DNA of 64,000 nucleotides, taken from DALYLB01 sp964468345. Lineage in GTDB: Bacteria > Acidobacteriota > Blastocatellia > RBC074. Made by a program: the position numbers and the translations under genes. The DNA is taken from positions 62,001 through 126,000 of the forward strand of contig CAYXVZ010000006.1 in assembly GCA_964468345.1 (NCBI GenBank). Direction: 5' to 3'. Under the pieces are notes generated by a model. It was not told where the DNA came from and did no database searches. It saw only the letters and a program-made list of their open reading frames with translations. Shown piece after piece: positions 15,358-25,905 of this stretch; within the stretch, counting starts at the first letter, position 1; every line of letters begins with the position of its first letter.

Positions 15358-16620
15358 TCACCGCTTGAGTCCAAAGAACGACTTCACCTTATCCCGGATG
15401 GGCGCGACGGAAGGCCGTCGAATCAGGCCGAGGCCGCGTCCGCTGCCGAGCAAGCCGAGTTCGCATCGCATGCCATAAAGCGCAAGGCCGACCGATGTCG
15501 CATATCCCGCATCGGCCACTTCCTCGGCAAGGCCCGCGGCGAAATCGCCCGGAATGCCGAGCCGGGCGGGAACGCGAAGAATCTCTTCCGCGACTTCGAC
15601 CATACCGTCGAGATTGGCGCCGCCGCCTGTCAGGACAATTCCACTGGGAAGCTTTTTCTCGAACTTTCGATCGACGATGACTTCCTGCACTTTCTGCATG
15701 ATTTCTTCCGCGCGCGGTTCGATGATGCCGTGCAAAACCTGCCGGGAAGCAGACCTCGTTTTTCGATCGCCCACGCTGGGGACGGAAAAGTGTTGGGCCA
15801 TTTCCTCGGAAGACATATTTGACAGATAGGCGCAGCCGAAATCGCGTTTGATTTGTTCCGCGGCCGGAATCGGCGTGCGCAGGCCGATCGCGATGTCGCT
15901 GGTGAAATGATTTCCCCCGAGAGGAATGACAGCCGAATGCCAGATGGAGCCGCGCTGAAAGATGCCGATGCTGGTGGTTTCGCCGCCGATATTGACGACG
16001 GCGACGCCGTACTCCTTTTCATCATCGCGCAGGACCGCATCCGCCGCGGCAATATGCGACAAGTAAACGCCGGCGACCTCAAAGCCGGCGCGCACAACGC
16101 TATTCTTGATATTCTGTTTCGCAGCGATCGGACATGTGACAACGTGAACCGAAACATCCAGGCGCGTGCCGAGCATCCCAAGCGGATCGTCAATGCCTTC
16201 CTGCCCATCGACTTTATACTCCTGCGGCAGGTAGTCGGCGATTTCATGGCCTGGCTGAATCTTCACGCCGCTGCAGGCGGCTTCGATGACGCGAGCAATA
16301 TCTTCACGGGTGATTTCCCGGTTTCTTCCGGGGATATTGATCATTCCATCCGGATTCGACCCTACGATACTGGCGCCGCCCAGGCCGACATAGACCTGAT
16401 GCACGCTCAGGCCGGACATCAGTTCCGCATCCTCGATCGCCTGGCGAATGCCTTCGACGATCAGGTCCGGCTTGCTGATCATGCCTTTGCGCAAACCGCG
16501 CGATTCGGTTTTGGCGACGCCCGCGATTTCCAGTTGTCCGTCGATAAGCTCCGCGACGACGACACGAACACTGCTTGTCCCGATGTCGAGTCCTACGATG
16601 GGTGAGTTCTGTCTTGCCAT
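15358..16620 (-). CDS. ftsA: cell division protein FtsA
   Basis: 420 residues, actin-fold ATPase. N-terminal phosphate loop IVGLDIGTSSVRVVVAE, second phosphate/adenosine motifs VVNIGGETTSIGIF and GIVLTGGGANLDGM. The C-terminus IRDKVKSFFGLKR is the amphipathic helix that tethers the Z-ring to the membrane. It links FtsZ to the late divisome. It begins 12 nt after ftsQ ends, so they are co-translated; Shine-Dalgarno AAGAGGT precedes the ATG. Confidence 0.96.
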   Translation of the reverse strand: MARQNSPIVGLDIGTSSVRVVVAELIDGQLEIAGVAKTESRGLRKGMISKPDLIVEGIRQAIEDAELMSGLSVHQVYVGLGGASIVGSNPDGMINIPGRNREITREDIARVIEAACSGVKIQPGHEIADYLPQEYKVDGQEGIDDPLGMLGTRLDVSVHVVTCPIAAKQNIKNSVVRAGFEVAGVYLSHIAAADAVLRDDEKEYGVAVVNIGGETTSIGIFQRGSIWHSAVIPLGGNHFTSDIAIGLRTPIPAAEQIKRDFGCAYLSNMSSEEMAQHFSVPSVGDRKTRSASRQVLHGIIEPRAEEIMQKVQEVIVDRKFEKKLPSGIVLTGGGANLDGMVEVAEEILRVPARLGIPGDFAAGLAEEVADAGYATSVGLALYGMRCELGLLGSGRGLGLIRRPSVAPIRDKVKSFFGLKR

Positions 16621-16632
16621 TGGTGTACCTCT

Positions 16633-17721
16633 TTATTCATCCAATCCGACAATCACGCGATTGGGATCTGTTACGTTCAAATACTTGATGGGGACTCCGC
16701 CCAGCAGGCGATCGGCATCGGCAAGCCGCAGGACGTTGATTGACTGGACATCTTTGCGTTCGACGGCGTCAATAACGTCGAGCGCGGCATTGAGACGTTT
16801 GCGAAAATCCTCTCTTCCGAGCAGTACGATGATGCCTTTGTTTTCCAGGACGAGGCGCACTCCCTGGCCCGCATCGAAAATGACTTCGCTGACGCGAGAG
16901 GACAACCGGGGTTCGCTCTGATCGAGTTCGTCCAACAACTGGCGGTACAATTGAATCCACTGTTTATTGATTTCCTGCATTCGCTCGCCGCTTTCGGCCA
17001 TGCCGCGAATCACGGGCGGCATGATCGGCGCGCGCCAGGTATTGAGGTCACCGAAAATGGCGCCGTCTTCATCGACGCATGCATTGGATTCGTTGGCGAG
17101 CCGCACAACCGCAACGGGGGTGCGTTCGACCACCACAACGCGCAACCGGTCGGGCAACAGGCGGATGACCTGGGCGCTGCGAATCAAAGGATAGGTTTCG
17201 AGCTTCTGCTGAATCTTTTTCAAATCCGCGTTCAGCACGCCGTTTGTGACGCTGCCTTGCACGATCGAGCCGACTTCCGTATCGGATAATAGCGTGTTTC
17301 CCTCGACATCGACGCCCCGCAGGTTGAAAAAGCGCGAACTGGCGAAAAGATAATAGGCAAACACCAGCCCCACGATCAGCGCAATAAAGAGCAGCGCGCC
17401 GCCGCCCAACATCGCGGCATTCTGCGTCACCCGTTCCGGCGCCATGGCCGAAAAGAGCGAGCGCTGCATGGGACGGCGTTCGCCGCCGCCGGAACTCTTG
17501 CGTCGAAAGCGGCTCAGAGGCGAAGCGCTTCTCTGGGGCGTGCGCGCCTTGGGCTTGCGCCGGGGCTTTTCTTCCGGCGCTTCCGCTTCTTCCGGCGCGT
17601 CTTCCGCATCGGCCTCAGCCTTGGACGCCGCGGCTTCCGCTTCCGCGCGCGCCGCTTCCTCTTTCTCGAGTTCTGCCGGCGTCGGCGGAGGATTTCGTTT
17701 TTTGCCTGCTGCTGCCTTCAC
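16633..17721 (-). CDS. ftsQ: cell division protein FtsQ/DivIB with long charged N-terminus
   Basis: 362 residues. Residues 1-95 are cytoplasmic and low-complexity, first Ala/Glu-rich and then Arg/Lys/Ser-rich (RRKPKARTPQRSASPLSRFRRK). One membrane segment (LLFIALIVGLVFAYYLFA, about 108-127) is followed by a POTRA domain beginning FFNLRGVDVEGNTLLSD and the FtsQ beta domain. Typical FtsQ has a far shorter cytoplasmic tail. It bridges early and late division proteins in the periplasm. The start appears to be GTG 17721 without a good Shine-Dalgarno. Between murC and ftsQ there is no murB or ddl. Confidence 0.9.
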   Translation of the reverse strand: MKAAAGKKRNPPPTPAELEKEEAARAEAEAAASKAEADAEDAPEEAEAPEEKPRRKPKARTPQRSASPLSRFRRKSSGGGERRPMQRSLFSAMAPERVTQNAAMLGGGALLFIALIVGLVFAYYLFASSRFFNLRGVDVEGNTLLSDTEVGSIVQGSVTNGVLNADLKKIQQKLETYPLIRSAQVIRLLPDRLRVVVVERTPVAVVRLANESNACVDEDGAIFGDLNTWRAPIMPPVIRGMAESGERMQEINKQWIQLYRQLLDELDQSEPRLSSRVSEVIFDAGQGVRLVLENKGIIVLLGREDFRKRLNAALDVIDAVERKDVQSINVLRLADADRLLGGVPIKYLNVTDPNRVIVGLDE

Positions 17722-17787
17722 TGTGTCGTTTCGTGTAGCGGTCCCTTTGCGGGGCCGCGTTGAAATGGGGCTCTGTTGTTGTACCGC

Positions 17788-19170
17788 TTATGTGTTACGA
17801 ACAGCTTCGATAAATTCTTCGCCGGAACGCCAGATGCTTCCCGCTCCCAGCGTCAGCACGAGATCGCCGGGCGCGGCCGCTTCCAGCAGGGCCTGGGCTC
17901 CATTTTTGACATCGCCGATATAACGAACGTTGCGATGTCCGAATCGTTCCATCTCTTCCGCCAGCGCCTTTGACGTGACGCCCTCGATCGGGTCTTCGCT
18001 GGCCGCATAGATGTCGGCCAGCAGTACGACATCGGCGTCATAAAAAGAACGCGCGAAATCTTCGTGCAACGCCGCGGTTCGCGTGTACCGGTGGGGCTGA
18101 AACAGAACCACCAGCCGCCGTCCGCCGGTTTTGGCCGCCGCCAGCGTGGCGCGAATCTCGGTCGGATGATGGCCGTAATCGTCCACAACCAGGATATTGC
18201 GTCCTTCGAGCAGAGCTTTAATCTGAAAACGGCGTTCCGTGCCGCGAAAGGCTTCCAGCCCTTCGGCAATTTTTGAAAATTCGATTTCGAGATCGAGCGC
18301 AACCGTGACCGCGGCCAGGGCATTCGAAACATTATGCTGCCCGGGCACACTCAACCGGATTCGTCCAAGTTCCTCGCCCTTCCGGCGAACCGTGAAGGCG
18401 GAACCGAAGGTGTCGGTCGAGACTTCGATGGCGGAGGCTGAAACTTCCGCGTGCGCGCGCATTCCATAGGTGACGACGCGCCTGGAAATCTGGGGGATGA
18501 TTAACTGCACGTTCGGATCATCGAGGCAAATGATCACCGTGCCGTAAAAAGGGACCTTGTTGACGAACTCCACGAAACAGGAACGAATTTCTTCCAGACC
18601 GGAATAAAAATCAAGGTGCTCGAGATCAATATTAGTCACGACGGCGATGGTTGGCGAGAGCTTGAGAAAACTTTTATCGCTTTCGTCCGCCTCGACCACC
18701 ATAAAATCCCCGTGTCCGAGGCGCGCATTGCTTCCCAGCGTGTTGACGCGTCCGCCAACGACGATCGTCGGATCGAAATTCGCGCGATCGAGCACGGTTG
18801 CGACCATCGATGTCGTAGTCGTTTTTCCATGCGACCCGGCGATCGCAATGCCGTATTTCAATCGCATCAATTCGGCCAGCATTTCCGCGCGCGGGATGAC
18901 GGGAATCTGCTTTCGCGCTGCTTCCACGACTTCCGGATTGTCGGCGCGAACCGCCGTCGAAGTCACCACCACCTGCGCGCCGGCGATATTGGAAGCCGCA
19001 TGGCCCTCGAATATCGAAGCGCCGAGTTTCGTCAGCCGTTCCGTGATCGAAGAGAGCCGCGCGTCCGATCCTGAGACGTGATATCCGAGATTGAGCAACA
19101 CTTCGGCGATGCCGCTCATTCCGATGCCGCCGATACCGACAAAATGGATATGCTGATATTTTTTATACAT
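17788..19170 (-). CDS. murC: UDP-N-acetylmuramate-L-alanine ligase
   Basis: 460 residues with the complete Mur ligase layout: N-terminal UDP-binding fold (HIHFVGIGGIGMSGIAEVL), ATP P-loop AGSHGKTTTTS, central acidic EADESD and NIDLEHLD metal/ATP contacts, and a C-terminal domain with DDYGHHPTEI that is specific to MurC. It adds L-Ala to UDP-MurNAc, the first step of the stem peptide, in the cytoplasm. No obvious Shine-Dalgarno. A long inverted repeat lies in the 169-nt gap to murG. Confidence 0.96.
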   Translation of the reverse strand: MYKKYQHIHFVGIGGIGMSGIAEVLLNLGYHVSGSDARLSSITERLTKLGASIFEGHAASNIAGAQVVVTSTAVRADNPEVVEAARKQIPVIPRAEMLAELMRLKYGIAIAGSHGKTTTTSMVATVLDRANFDPTIVVGGRVNTLGSNARLGHGDFMVVEADESDKSFLKLSPTIAVVTNIDLEHLDFYSGLEEIRSCFVEFVNKVPFYGTVIICLDDPNVQLIIPQISRRVVTYGMRAHAEVSASAIEVSTDTFGSAFTVRRKGEELGRIRLSVPGQHNVSNALAAVTVALDLEIEFSKIAEGLEAFRGTERRFQIKALLEGRNILVVDDYGHHPTEIRATLAAAKTGGRRLVVLFQPHRYTRTAALHEDFARSFYDADVVLLADIYAASEDPIEGVTSKALAEEMERFGHRNVRYIGDVKNGAQALLEAAAPGDLVLTLGAGSIWRSGEEFIEAVRNT

Positions 19171-19236
19171 AATTGACAGGCCTGACGATTTCCGCCTGCT
19201 AAATCGGACTCGCTACGTTTGGAACAAAGTTTTTAT

Positions 19237-19314
19237 CACGAAGAAACGAAGAGCACGAGGAAAGGCGCACCAATCTGCCATCTTCTCTTCCTTCGTGCTC
19301 TTCGTTTCTTCGTG
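19237..19314. repeat. perfect 22-bp inverted repeat (GTGCTCTTCGTTTCTTCG family)
   Basis: Arms 19237-19258 and 19293-19314 are exact complements, with a 34-nt loop, in the murG-murC gap inside the dcw cluster. Almost the same arm is used at 38750 and 41922. Confidence 0.95.
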
Positions 19315-19339
19315 GTTCATACATTCCTGGTTGTAGTGA

Positions 19340-20476
19340 TTATTTTCGTTCCTTCGCCTCGGCAATAATCCTCATCGACAAATCGACGACGCGGGCGGCG
19401 GCGTCCGGATGCGCGAGTTGCTTGCCGGCTTCCGCCATTCGTTTCAATTGTTGCGAGCTGCGGGCCAGCCAGAGCAATTCCTGCACCAGCCGTTCGGGCG
19501 ATAGTTCGGTTTGCAGAATCATACGGCCGGCGCCCGCGCGCTCGACCGCTTCCGCATTCTTTCGCTGATGATCGTCGGCCGCATACGGAAACGGAATCAT
19601 CAAGGCGGGCTTTCCCGCCGCGGCCAGTTCCGCCACGGTCGTGGCGCCCGCGCGGCAGACGACCAGATCCGCATTCGCAAAGGCCTCGACGATCGCTTCC
19701 AGAAAGGGTTTCACTTCCGCTTTGATGCCATTTTCGAGATACGTTGCGCGCACACGATCGTAATCCTTCTCGCCCGTCTGATGCGTGAAGGAAAGCGAAA
19801 CGCCTTCCGCCTGTTGCCGCTCCGCCGTCAGCATCGGGATGGCGCCGATCATGGCGTCATTGATTGCGCGCGCGCCCTGGCTCCCGCCTGTGATCAGGAT
19901 CTGAATCGTCTCGCCCGGCTCTTTGGGCTGGACCGCGAAAAATTCAGCGCGCACGGGGTTGCCCGTGATTTCAGCCTTGTCGCCGAAATACTGCCGCGCT
20001 TCTTCAAAGGTGATGGCGGCGGCGCGAACGAATCGGGCCAGCGTGCGATTGGTGAAGCCCGGCAGCGCGTTCTGTTCGGCAACCAGCGTCGGCACGCCCA
20101 TCAGCGAGGCGATCAAAACGACGGGGCCCGAGGCATATCCGCCGACGCCGATCACGACATCCGGCGCGATTCGCTTGATCAAAGAGCGAACGGCAAGAAA
20201 GCTCGCCGGCAACAGCAGCAGGCCGCGAATCTGCGCGAATAGCCCGACCCGCTTGAGCGCGCTGACTTCGATTAATTCCAGTTGAAATCCCTCGCGCGGA
20301 ATCACTTTCGTTTCGAGGCCGCGGGCCGTCCCGATAAAGGTGATGCTGGTTGCGGGGTTTCTGCGCCTGAATTCCTGCGCGATCGCAACGCCTGGATAAA
20401 TATGACCGCCCGTCCCTCCGCCGGCGATCATGACCGTCAATGGAGATTGCGCCTCGTTTTTCAATGAATCATCCAT
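19340..20476 (-). CDS. murG: undecaprenyldiphospho-muramoylpentapeptide beta-N-acetylglucosaminyltransferase
   Basis: 378 residues, GT28 family. The N-terminal glycine loop is MIAGGGTGGHIYPGVAIA, the lipid-facing second loop includes GVGGYASGP, and the C-terminal UDP-GlcNAc site shows ITGGSQGARAIND and AGATTVAELAAAGKPALMIPFP. It adds GlcNAc to lipid I on the inner face of the membrane, giving lipid II. It is 86 nt downstream of ftsW, with a heptamer-based inverted repeat in that gap. Confidence 0.96.
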   Translation of the reverse strand: MDDSLKNEAQSPLTVMIAGGGTGGHIYPGVAIAQEFRRRNPATSITFIGTARGLETKVIPREGFQLELIEVSALKRVGLFAQIRGLLLLPASFLAVRSLIKRIAPDVVIGVGGYASGPVVLIASLMGVPTLVAEQNALPGFTNRTLARFVRAAAITFEEARQYFGDKAEITGNPVRAEFFAVQPKEPGETIQILITGGSQGARAINDAMIGAIPMLTAERQQAEGVSLSFTHQTGEKDYDRVRATYLENGIKAEVKPFLEAIVEAFANADLVVCRAGATTVAELAAAGKPALMIPFPYAADDHQRKNAEAVERAGAGRMILQTELSPERLVQELLWLARSSQQLKRMAEAGKQLAHPDAAARVVDLSMRIIAEAKERK

Positions 20477-20508
20477 TGTTTCAATCTATCTCGGGGGCCA
20501 CCCACATT

Positions 20509-20559
20509 ATTGCAGATTGCAGATTGCAGTGAACAGACTGGCAATCTGCAATCTGCAAT
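20509..20559. repeat. perfect inverted repeat made of ATTGCAG heptamers
   Basis: Left arm 20509-20527 is ATTGCAG repeated (two full units and ATTGC); right arm 20541-20559 is the exact complement (19 bp, 13-nt loop). Each arm is therefore also a direct tandem heptamer repeat. It begins 3 nt after the ftsW stop on the minus strand. Confidence 0.95.
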
Positions 20560-20562
20560 CCG

Positions 20563-21684
20563 TTACCCGTCGCTTCCCTGCTCGGATACATTCAACAAAA
20601 TGCCGACGCTCGTCATGGTGACCAGCAAAGAGGTGCCGCCGGCGCTGACGAAGGGAAGCGGAATTCCCTTTGTGGGCAGCAAGCTGAGCGACACGCTGAT
20701 GTTGAAAAAAGCCTGCGTGATAATGCCGGTCGTCAAACCGATGGCGATCAATCGTCCGACCATATCGGGCGCGCGGTGACTGGCGCGCCAGCCGCGCCAG
20801 AGAAAGAACCCGAAGACCAGCACGAGCGTGGCCGCGCCATACAAGCCAAGCTCTTCGCCAATGACGGCGAAGATAAAATCCGAATTCGCTTCCGGCAAAA
20901 AAGAAAGTTTCTGCCGGCTCTGCCCAAACCCCAGGCCGTTGGTTCCGCCCGAACCGACCGCGATCAGCGATTGCATCACCTGATAGCCGGCGCCTTTCGG
21001 ATCGCGCTCGGGATCGAGAAATGTCAGGATGCGTTCCATGCGCCAGCCGACTTTCAGAATCAGCAGCAGGCCGCCGATGAGCAGCAGCGGCGAAAGCCGC
21101 AAGAGATGTTTCATCGGCACGCCCGCCGAAAAAAGCATGGCGAGGAAAACAATGCCCAGCATCAGCGTCGTTCCGAGATCGGGCTCTTTGACGATCAGCG
21201 CGGCGAGCACGCCCATCACGACGCCCGCCGGCGCGATCGTCGCCCAGAAATCATCGAGTTCCCCATCCCGCGCGCGATCGGATAAAAACCATGCCAGAAA
21301 AACGACCAGCGCGATTTTCGTCAGCTCCGAGGGCTGCGCGGAAAAGCCCGCGAAGTTGATCCATCGATGCGCGCCGTTGATGCGCGGAAAGAGAAAGACC
21401 ACCAGCAGCATCAGGACGCAGACGCCCAGAAACCCGTAAATGAAAAAAGGCTGGGCATATTTGTGATAGTCGATCCTCCGCACGATCGCCATCGCGATGA
21501 CGCCGAGCACCGTCCACTTGATTTGCGCGAAGAGAAAGCGATGCGGATCCGCCTTGCCCGCCGATGCGCTGTACACCATCACGACGCCGAACAGCAACAG
21601 CCCGATCGATGAAGCCGCCAGCCAGATGTCCCAGCGCAACTCCTCGATCGTCTGCAATAAGTTTTTTCGTTTCTCTTCCGCCAT
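20563..21684 (-). CDS. ftsW: lipid II polymerase FtsW (SEDS family)
   Basis: 373 residues, about ten membrane segments. SEDS hallmarks are FAGFSAQPSELTKIALVVFLA, the catalytic-loop region IVKEPDLGTT and the C-terminal LPTKGIPLPFVSAGGTSLL. The short cytoplasmic N-terminus MAEEKRKN is typical. It polymerises septal glycan strands together with FtsI, encoded upstream. The gap to murD contains a purine-rich inverted repeat. Confidence 0.95.
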   Translation of the reverse strand: MAEEKRKNLLQTIEELRWDIWLAASSIGLLLFGVVMVYSASAGKADPHRFLFAQIKWTVLGVIAMAIVRRIDYHKYAQPFFIYGFLGVCVLMLLVVFLFPRINGAHRWINFAGFSAQPSELTKIALVVFLAWFLSDRARDGELDDFWATIAPAGVVMGVLAALIVKEPDLGTTLMLGIVFLAMLFSAGVPMKHLLRLSPLLLIGGLLLILKVGWRMERILTFLDPERDPKGAGYQVMQSLIAVGSGGTNGLGFGQSRQKLSFLPEANSDFIFAVIGEELGLYGAATLVLVFGFFLWRGWRASHRAPDMVGRLIAIGLTTGIITQAFFNISVSLSLLPTKGIPLPFVSAGGTSLLVTMTSVGILLNVSEQGSDG

Positions 21685-21700
21685 TAAAAAAAGTGGTTAG

Positions 21701-21770
21701 GGGGTGAGGGATGAGGGACGAGTCTGATCAGCTTGATGGATGCCTGCGAATCGCCGCTCGCCCCTCATCC

Positions 21771-21778
<8 letters not shown>
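21701..21778. repeat. GAGGGATGAGGG-type inverted repeat extending into murD
   Basis: Arms 21701-21722 and 21757-21778 match in 19 of 22 positions. Units are GGGGTGA, GGGATGA, GGGACGA. The right arm overlaps the murD stop codon (21771-21773), and the adjoining repeat bases encode the last MurD residues (AGARG). A similar composition recurs at 50835-50978. Confidence 0.8.
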
Positions 21779-23126
<1,348 letters not shown>

Positions 23127-23162
23127 ATGAAAATTCCGAGCCGCCCGATAGCACAGCGCGGA

Positions 23163-23271
23163 GAGCGACGAGAAACCCGGTTTGACGATAAGCTTATTTC
23201 ACAAGCTCCCCAGAGTTGTTGTCGCTCACCGCACCGTGAGCCGCGCGCTGCCTGTCACCGCAAGCTTATCG
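23163..23271. repeat. two interleaved inverted repeats between mraY and murD
   Basis: GAGCGAC (23163-23169) pairs with GTCGCTC (23221-23227), and CGATAAGCTT (23186-23195) pairs with AAGCTTATCG (23262-23271). The pairs interleave, so as RNA they could form a pseudoknot-like fold. The distal arm covers the mraY stop codon. Confidence 0.6.
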
Positions 23272-24369
23272 CAGTTTCAGAGTCGTCAGACTCAACAGCG
23301 CAAACAGAATCGCGACGATCAAAAAGCGAAAGACGATCTTGGGCTCTTTCCATCCCACCATTTCGAAATGGTGATGAATGGGGGCCATCTTGAAGACCCG
23401 TTTGCCGCGAAGCTTGAAAGAACCGACCTGAATGATCACCGACAAGGCCTCGATGACGAAAACGCCGCCGAGGATCGGCAACATCAATTCCTGTTTGATC
23501 AGCACGCTGATCGTTCCCAGCGCGCCGCCGATGCCGAGCGAGCCGACATCGCCCATGAAGACCTCTGCCTGCGGCGCATTGAACCAGAGAAAGCCGAGGC
23601 TCGCGCCGACCAGCGATCCGCCCAGAATCGTGACCTCCCAGACGCCGGGAGTGTGAACCAGATCGAGGTAATCCGCGAACTTCACATGGCCCGTGACGTA
23701 AGTGAACGCCGTCAGCGCCGAAGCGGCGATCGTCGTCACGCTGATCGCAAGGCCATCCAATCCGTCCGTCAGGTTGACCGCATTCGACCAGCTGATGAGG
23801 ACGAAAATAATGAAGGCCGTATAACCCCACCAATGCAGGTCGGGACGCATGTTTTTAAAGAACGGCACATTCAACACTGAGGAAAAATCCGTCAGCGTGA
23901 AAAGCATCAGGCTGACCAGCCCGCCGACAAGGAATTGACCGACCAGTTTCTGCCGGCCCGTCAAACCGAGGCTGCGCTTTTTTGCAATCTTGATAAAATC
24001 ATCCGCAAATCCGACCGCCGCGCACCCGACCATCCCGATCAACGCAATCCAGACCGCCCAGTTTTTCAAATTGGCCCACAAGAGGGTCGAGATTACGACC
24101 GATCCAATGATCATCACGCCGCCCATCGTCGGTGTTCCGCGCTTGGCCTGATGAGATGCCGGTCCCTCTTCCCGGATTTCCTGTCCGAATTTGAATTCGC
24201 GCAGCTTGCGGATCACGAGCGGACCGAAGATCAGACTTAGGGCCAGGGCCGTGATCGCCGCATACGCCGTGCGGAATGTGACGTACTGAAACACATTCAG
24301 CACTTTCAGCAGGGGCGCCTGTGAAGCATATTTTCGGTAGAGCAGTTCATAAAATAGGTAATAGAACAT
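23266..24369 (-). CDS. mraY: phospho-N-acetylmuramoyl-pentapeptide transferase
   Basis: 367 residues with about ten membrane helices. Diagnostic motifs: GTPTMGGVMII, the Mg-binding FADDFIKI, NLTDGLDGLA, the acidic FMGDVGSLGIGG and the histidine motif MAPIHHHFE. It moves phospho-MurNAc-pentapeptide to undecaprenyl phosphate, making lipid I. It follows murF after 105 nt. Confidence 0.97.
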   Translation of the reverse strand: MFYYLFYELLYRKYASQAPLLKVLNVFQYVTFRTAYAAITALALSLIFGPLVIRKLREFKFGQEIREEGPASHQAKRGTPTMGGVMIIGSVVISTLLWANLKNWAVWIALIGMVGCAAVGFADDFIKIAKKRSLGLTGRQKLVGQFLVGGLVSLMLFTLTDFSSVLNVPFFKNMRPDLHWWGYTAFIIFVLISWSNAVNLTDGLDGLAISVTTIAASALTAFTYVTGHVKFADYLDLVHTPGVWEVTILGGSLVGASLGFLWFNAPQAEVFMGDVGSLGIGGALGTISVLIKQELMLPILGGVFVIEALSVIIQVGSFKLRGKRVFKMAPIHHHFEMVGWKEPKIVFRFLIVAILFALLSLTTLKLR

Positions 24370-24474
24370 CTGGCTCTAACCTTTTCCTTCACTTGGTTGT
24401 GAGAGAGCGCAAATAAGGCCTGCGCCGAAAGAGAAGTAACGCGTACCGATCGGGGGACTCTATCGTGTGAGCCT

Positions 24475-25899
24475 TTATTGCGTCTCGTTCTCGAATGCCG
24501 CGCGCAGCCTTTCCACGATTTTCTCCGTGCGCACGCCGCGAGAACCTTTTACCAGTATCAGATCGCCGGATCGAATTTCGGCGATCAATGTTTCCGCAGC
24601 CTCTTCGGGGGTGTCACAAAAAATTGCCTGTATGGATGGGGCTGCGCCATCGACCAGGCCGCGCGCCGATCCTCGGACGCCGATGAGAAGATCGATCTTC
24701 ATTGCGGCAATTTCCCGGCCGCATTGCCGATGCATCTCCTCCGCCGTCGCGCCCAGTTCGAGCATTTCGCCGGCGACGACGATTCGCCGCCCGACGGTCT
24801 TTGCATCGAGCATCGCGCGAACGGCATTCGTGAGCGCCTGCGGATTCGAATTATACGAATCGTCGATGACGGTGACACCGTTTGCAAGCCGCAAGACCTC
24901 ACCGCGCATCTTCGAGGGCGCCGCTGTGGACAGCCGCGCCGCAATCTGCGGCGCGCCGAAGCCCAGACTGTGGGCCGCCGCCGCCGCGGCAAGCGCATTA
25001 TAGATATTATGCCTGCCGAGCAAGGGCAAGTTGACCTCGGCGCTCCCCGCCGGCGTGTGCAATTGAAACCGCGTGCCGGACAGATCGTCCGGAGCCAGGA
25101 TGCTCTCCGCCCGGACATCCGCCGGCGCATCCAGTCCGAAACTGACGATGCGCAGATCGCTTCTCCGCAATCGCATTTCCCAGACCAGCGGATCATCGGC
25201 ATTCAATACCGCCGTGCCCCGCTCCGCGATGCCATCGACCATCTCGGCTTTCGCGCGGGCGATGCGCTGCTGCGTGCCGAAAAACTCTATGTGGGCGGTG
25301 CCGACATTCCCGACGACGCCGACCGCGGGCCGGGCGAGTTCCGTCAATCGCGCGATCTCGCCGAAAGAACTCATGCCCATTTCCAGCACGGCGAAATCGA
25401 AACCCTCCGGCGTTGCGCCGCCCGAAATCATGCGGGAAACCGTCAAAGCTAGACCGTACCCCGTGTTCAGATTTCCGAGCGATTTCAAGACCGTTCCGCC
25501 GCCTTCCAGGCAATGCGCGGTCAGGTCTTTCATCGTCGTCTTCCCCGCGGAGCCCGTGATGCCGACGACCGGACGATTCCATGCGGCCAGAACCCGCGCG
25601 GCCATTTGCTGAAACGCGCCCACGGTGTTTTCCACAAACAACAATCGGTCCGCCAGATCGCACAGGTCGGTCGCGAATGGCAGTCGATGATGCACGACCA
25701 GCGCCGCCAAAGCGCCTTTTTCAAAGATCTCTTTTACAAATTCGTGTCCGTCGACGCGGGCTCCCGGAATGGCGACGAAGAGGCTGCCGCCGGTGACCGC
25801 GCGGGAATCGATCACAAACCCCGAGGGTTCCGCCGCGGCGATCGAATCATTCAACATCTGGCTTGCGCCGCACAGGCGCGCGATTTCCTTGAGCTTCAC
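24475..25899 (-). CDS. murF: UDP-N-acetylmuramoyl-tripeptide-D-alanyl-D-alanine ligase
   Basis: 474 residues from a GTG at 25899. N-terminal domain with VIDSRAVTGGSLFVAIPG, P-loop GITGSAGKTTMKDL, LEMGMSSFGEIARL, and C-terminal VIDDSYNSNPQAL typical of MurF. It adds D-Ala-D-Ala. The frame is also open to a TTG at 25920, which would add seven residues encoded by the AAATTTGAGATTT inverted repeat; the GTG start (MKLKEIARL) matches the family's usual beginning better, but neither has a good Shine-Dalgarno. Confidence 0.92.
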   Translation of the reverse strand: MKLKEIARLCGASQMLNDSIAAAEPSGFVIDSRAVTGGSLFVAIPGARVDGHEFVKEIFEKGALAALVVHHRLPFATDLCDLADRLLFVENTVGAFQQMAARVLAAWNRPVVGITGSAGKTTMKDLTAHCLEGGGTVLKSLGNLNTGYGLALTVSRMISGGATPEGFDFAVLEMGMSSFGEIARLTELARPAVGVVGNVGTAHIEFFGTQQRIARAKAEMVDGIAERGTAVLNADDPLVWEMRLRRSDLRIVSFGLDAPADVRAESILAPDDLSGTRFQLHTPAGSAEVNLPLLGRHNIYNALAAAAAAHSLGFGAPQIAARLSTAAPSKMRGEVLRLANGVTVIDDSYNSNPQALTNAVRAMLDAKTVGRRIVVAGEMLELGATAEEMHRQCGREIAAMKIDLLIGVRGSARGLVDGAAPSIQAIFCDTPEEAAETLIAEIRSGDLILVKGSRGVRTEKIVERLRAAFENETQ

Positions 25900-25905
25900 G
25901 TTTTC

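Noticed and set aside
14972..15361. 129-residue minus-strand frame between ftsA and ftsZ
   Set aside because: GTG start without ribosome site, overlaps the ftsZ start, composition non-coding.
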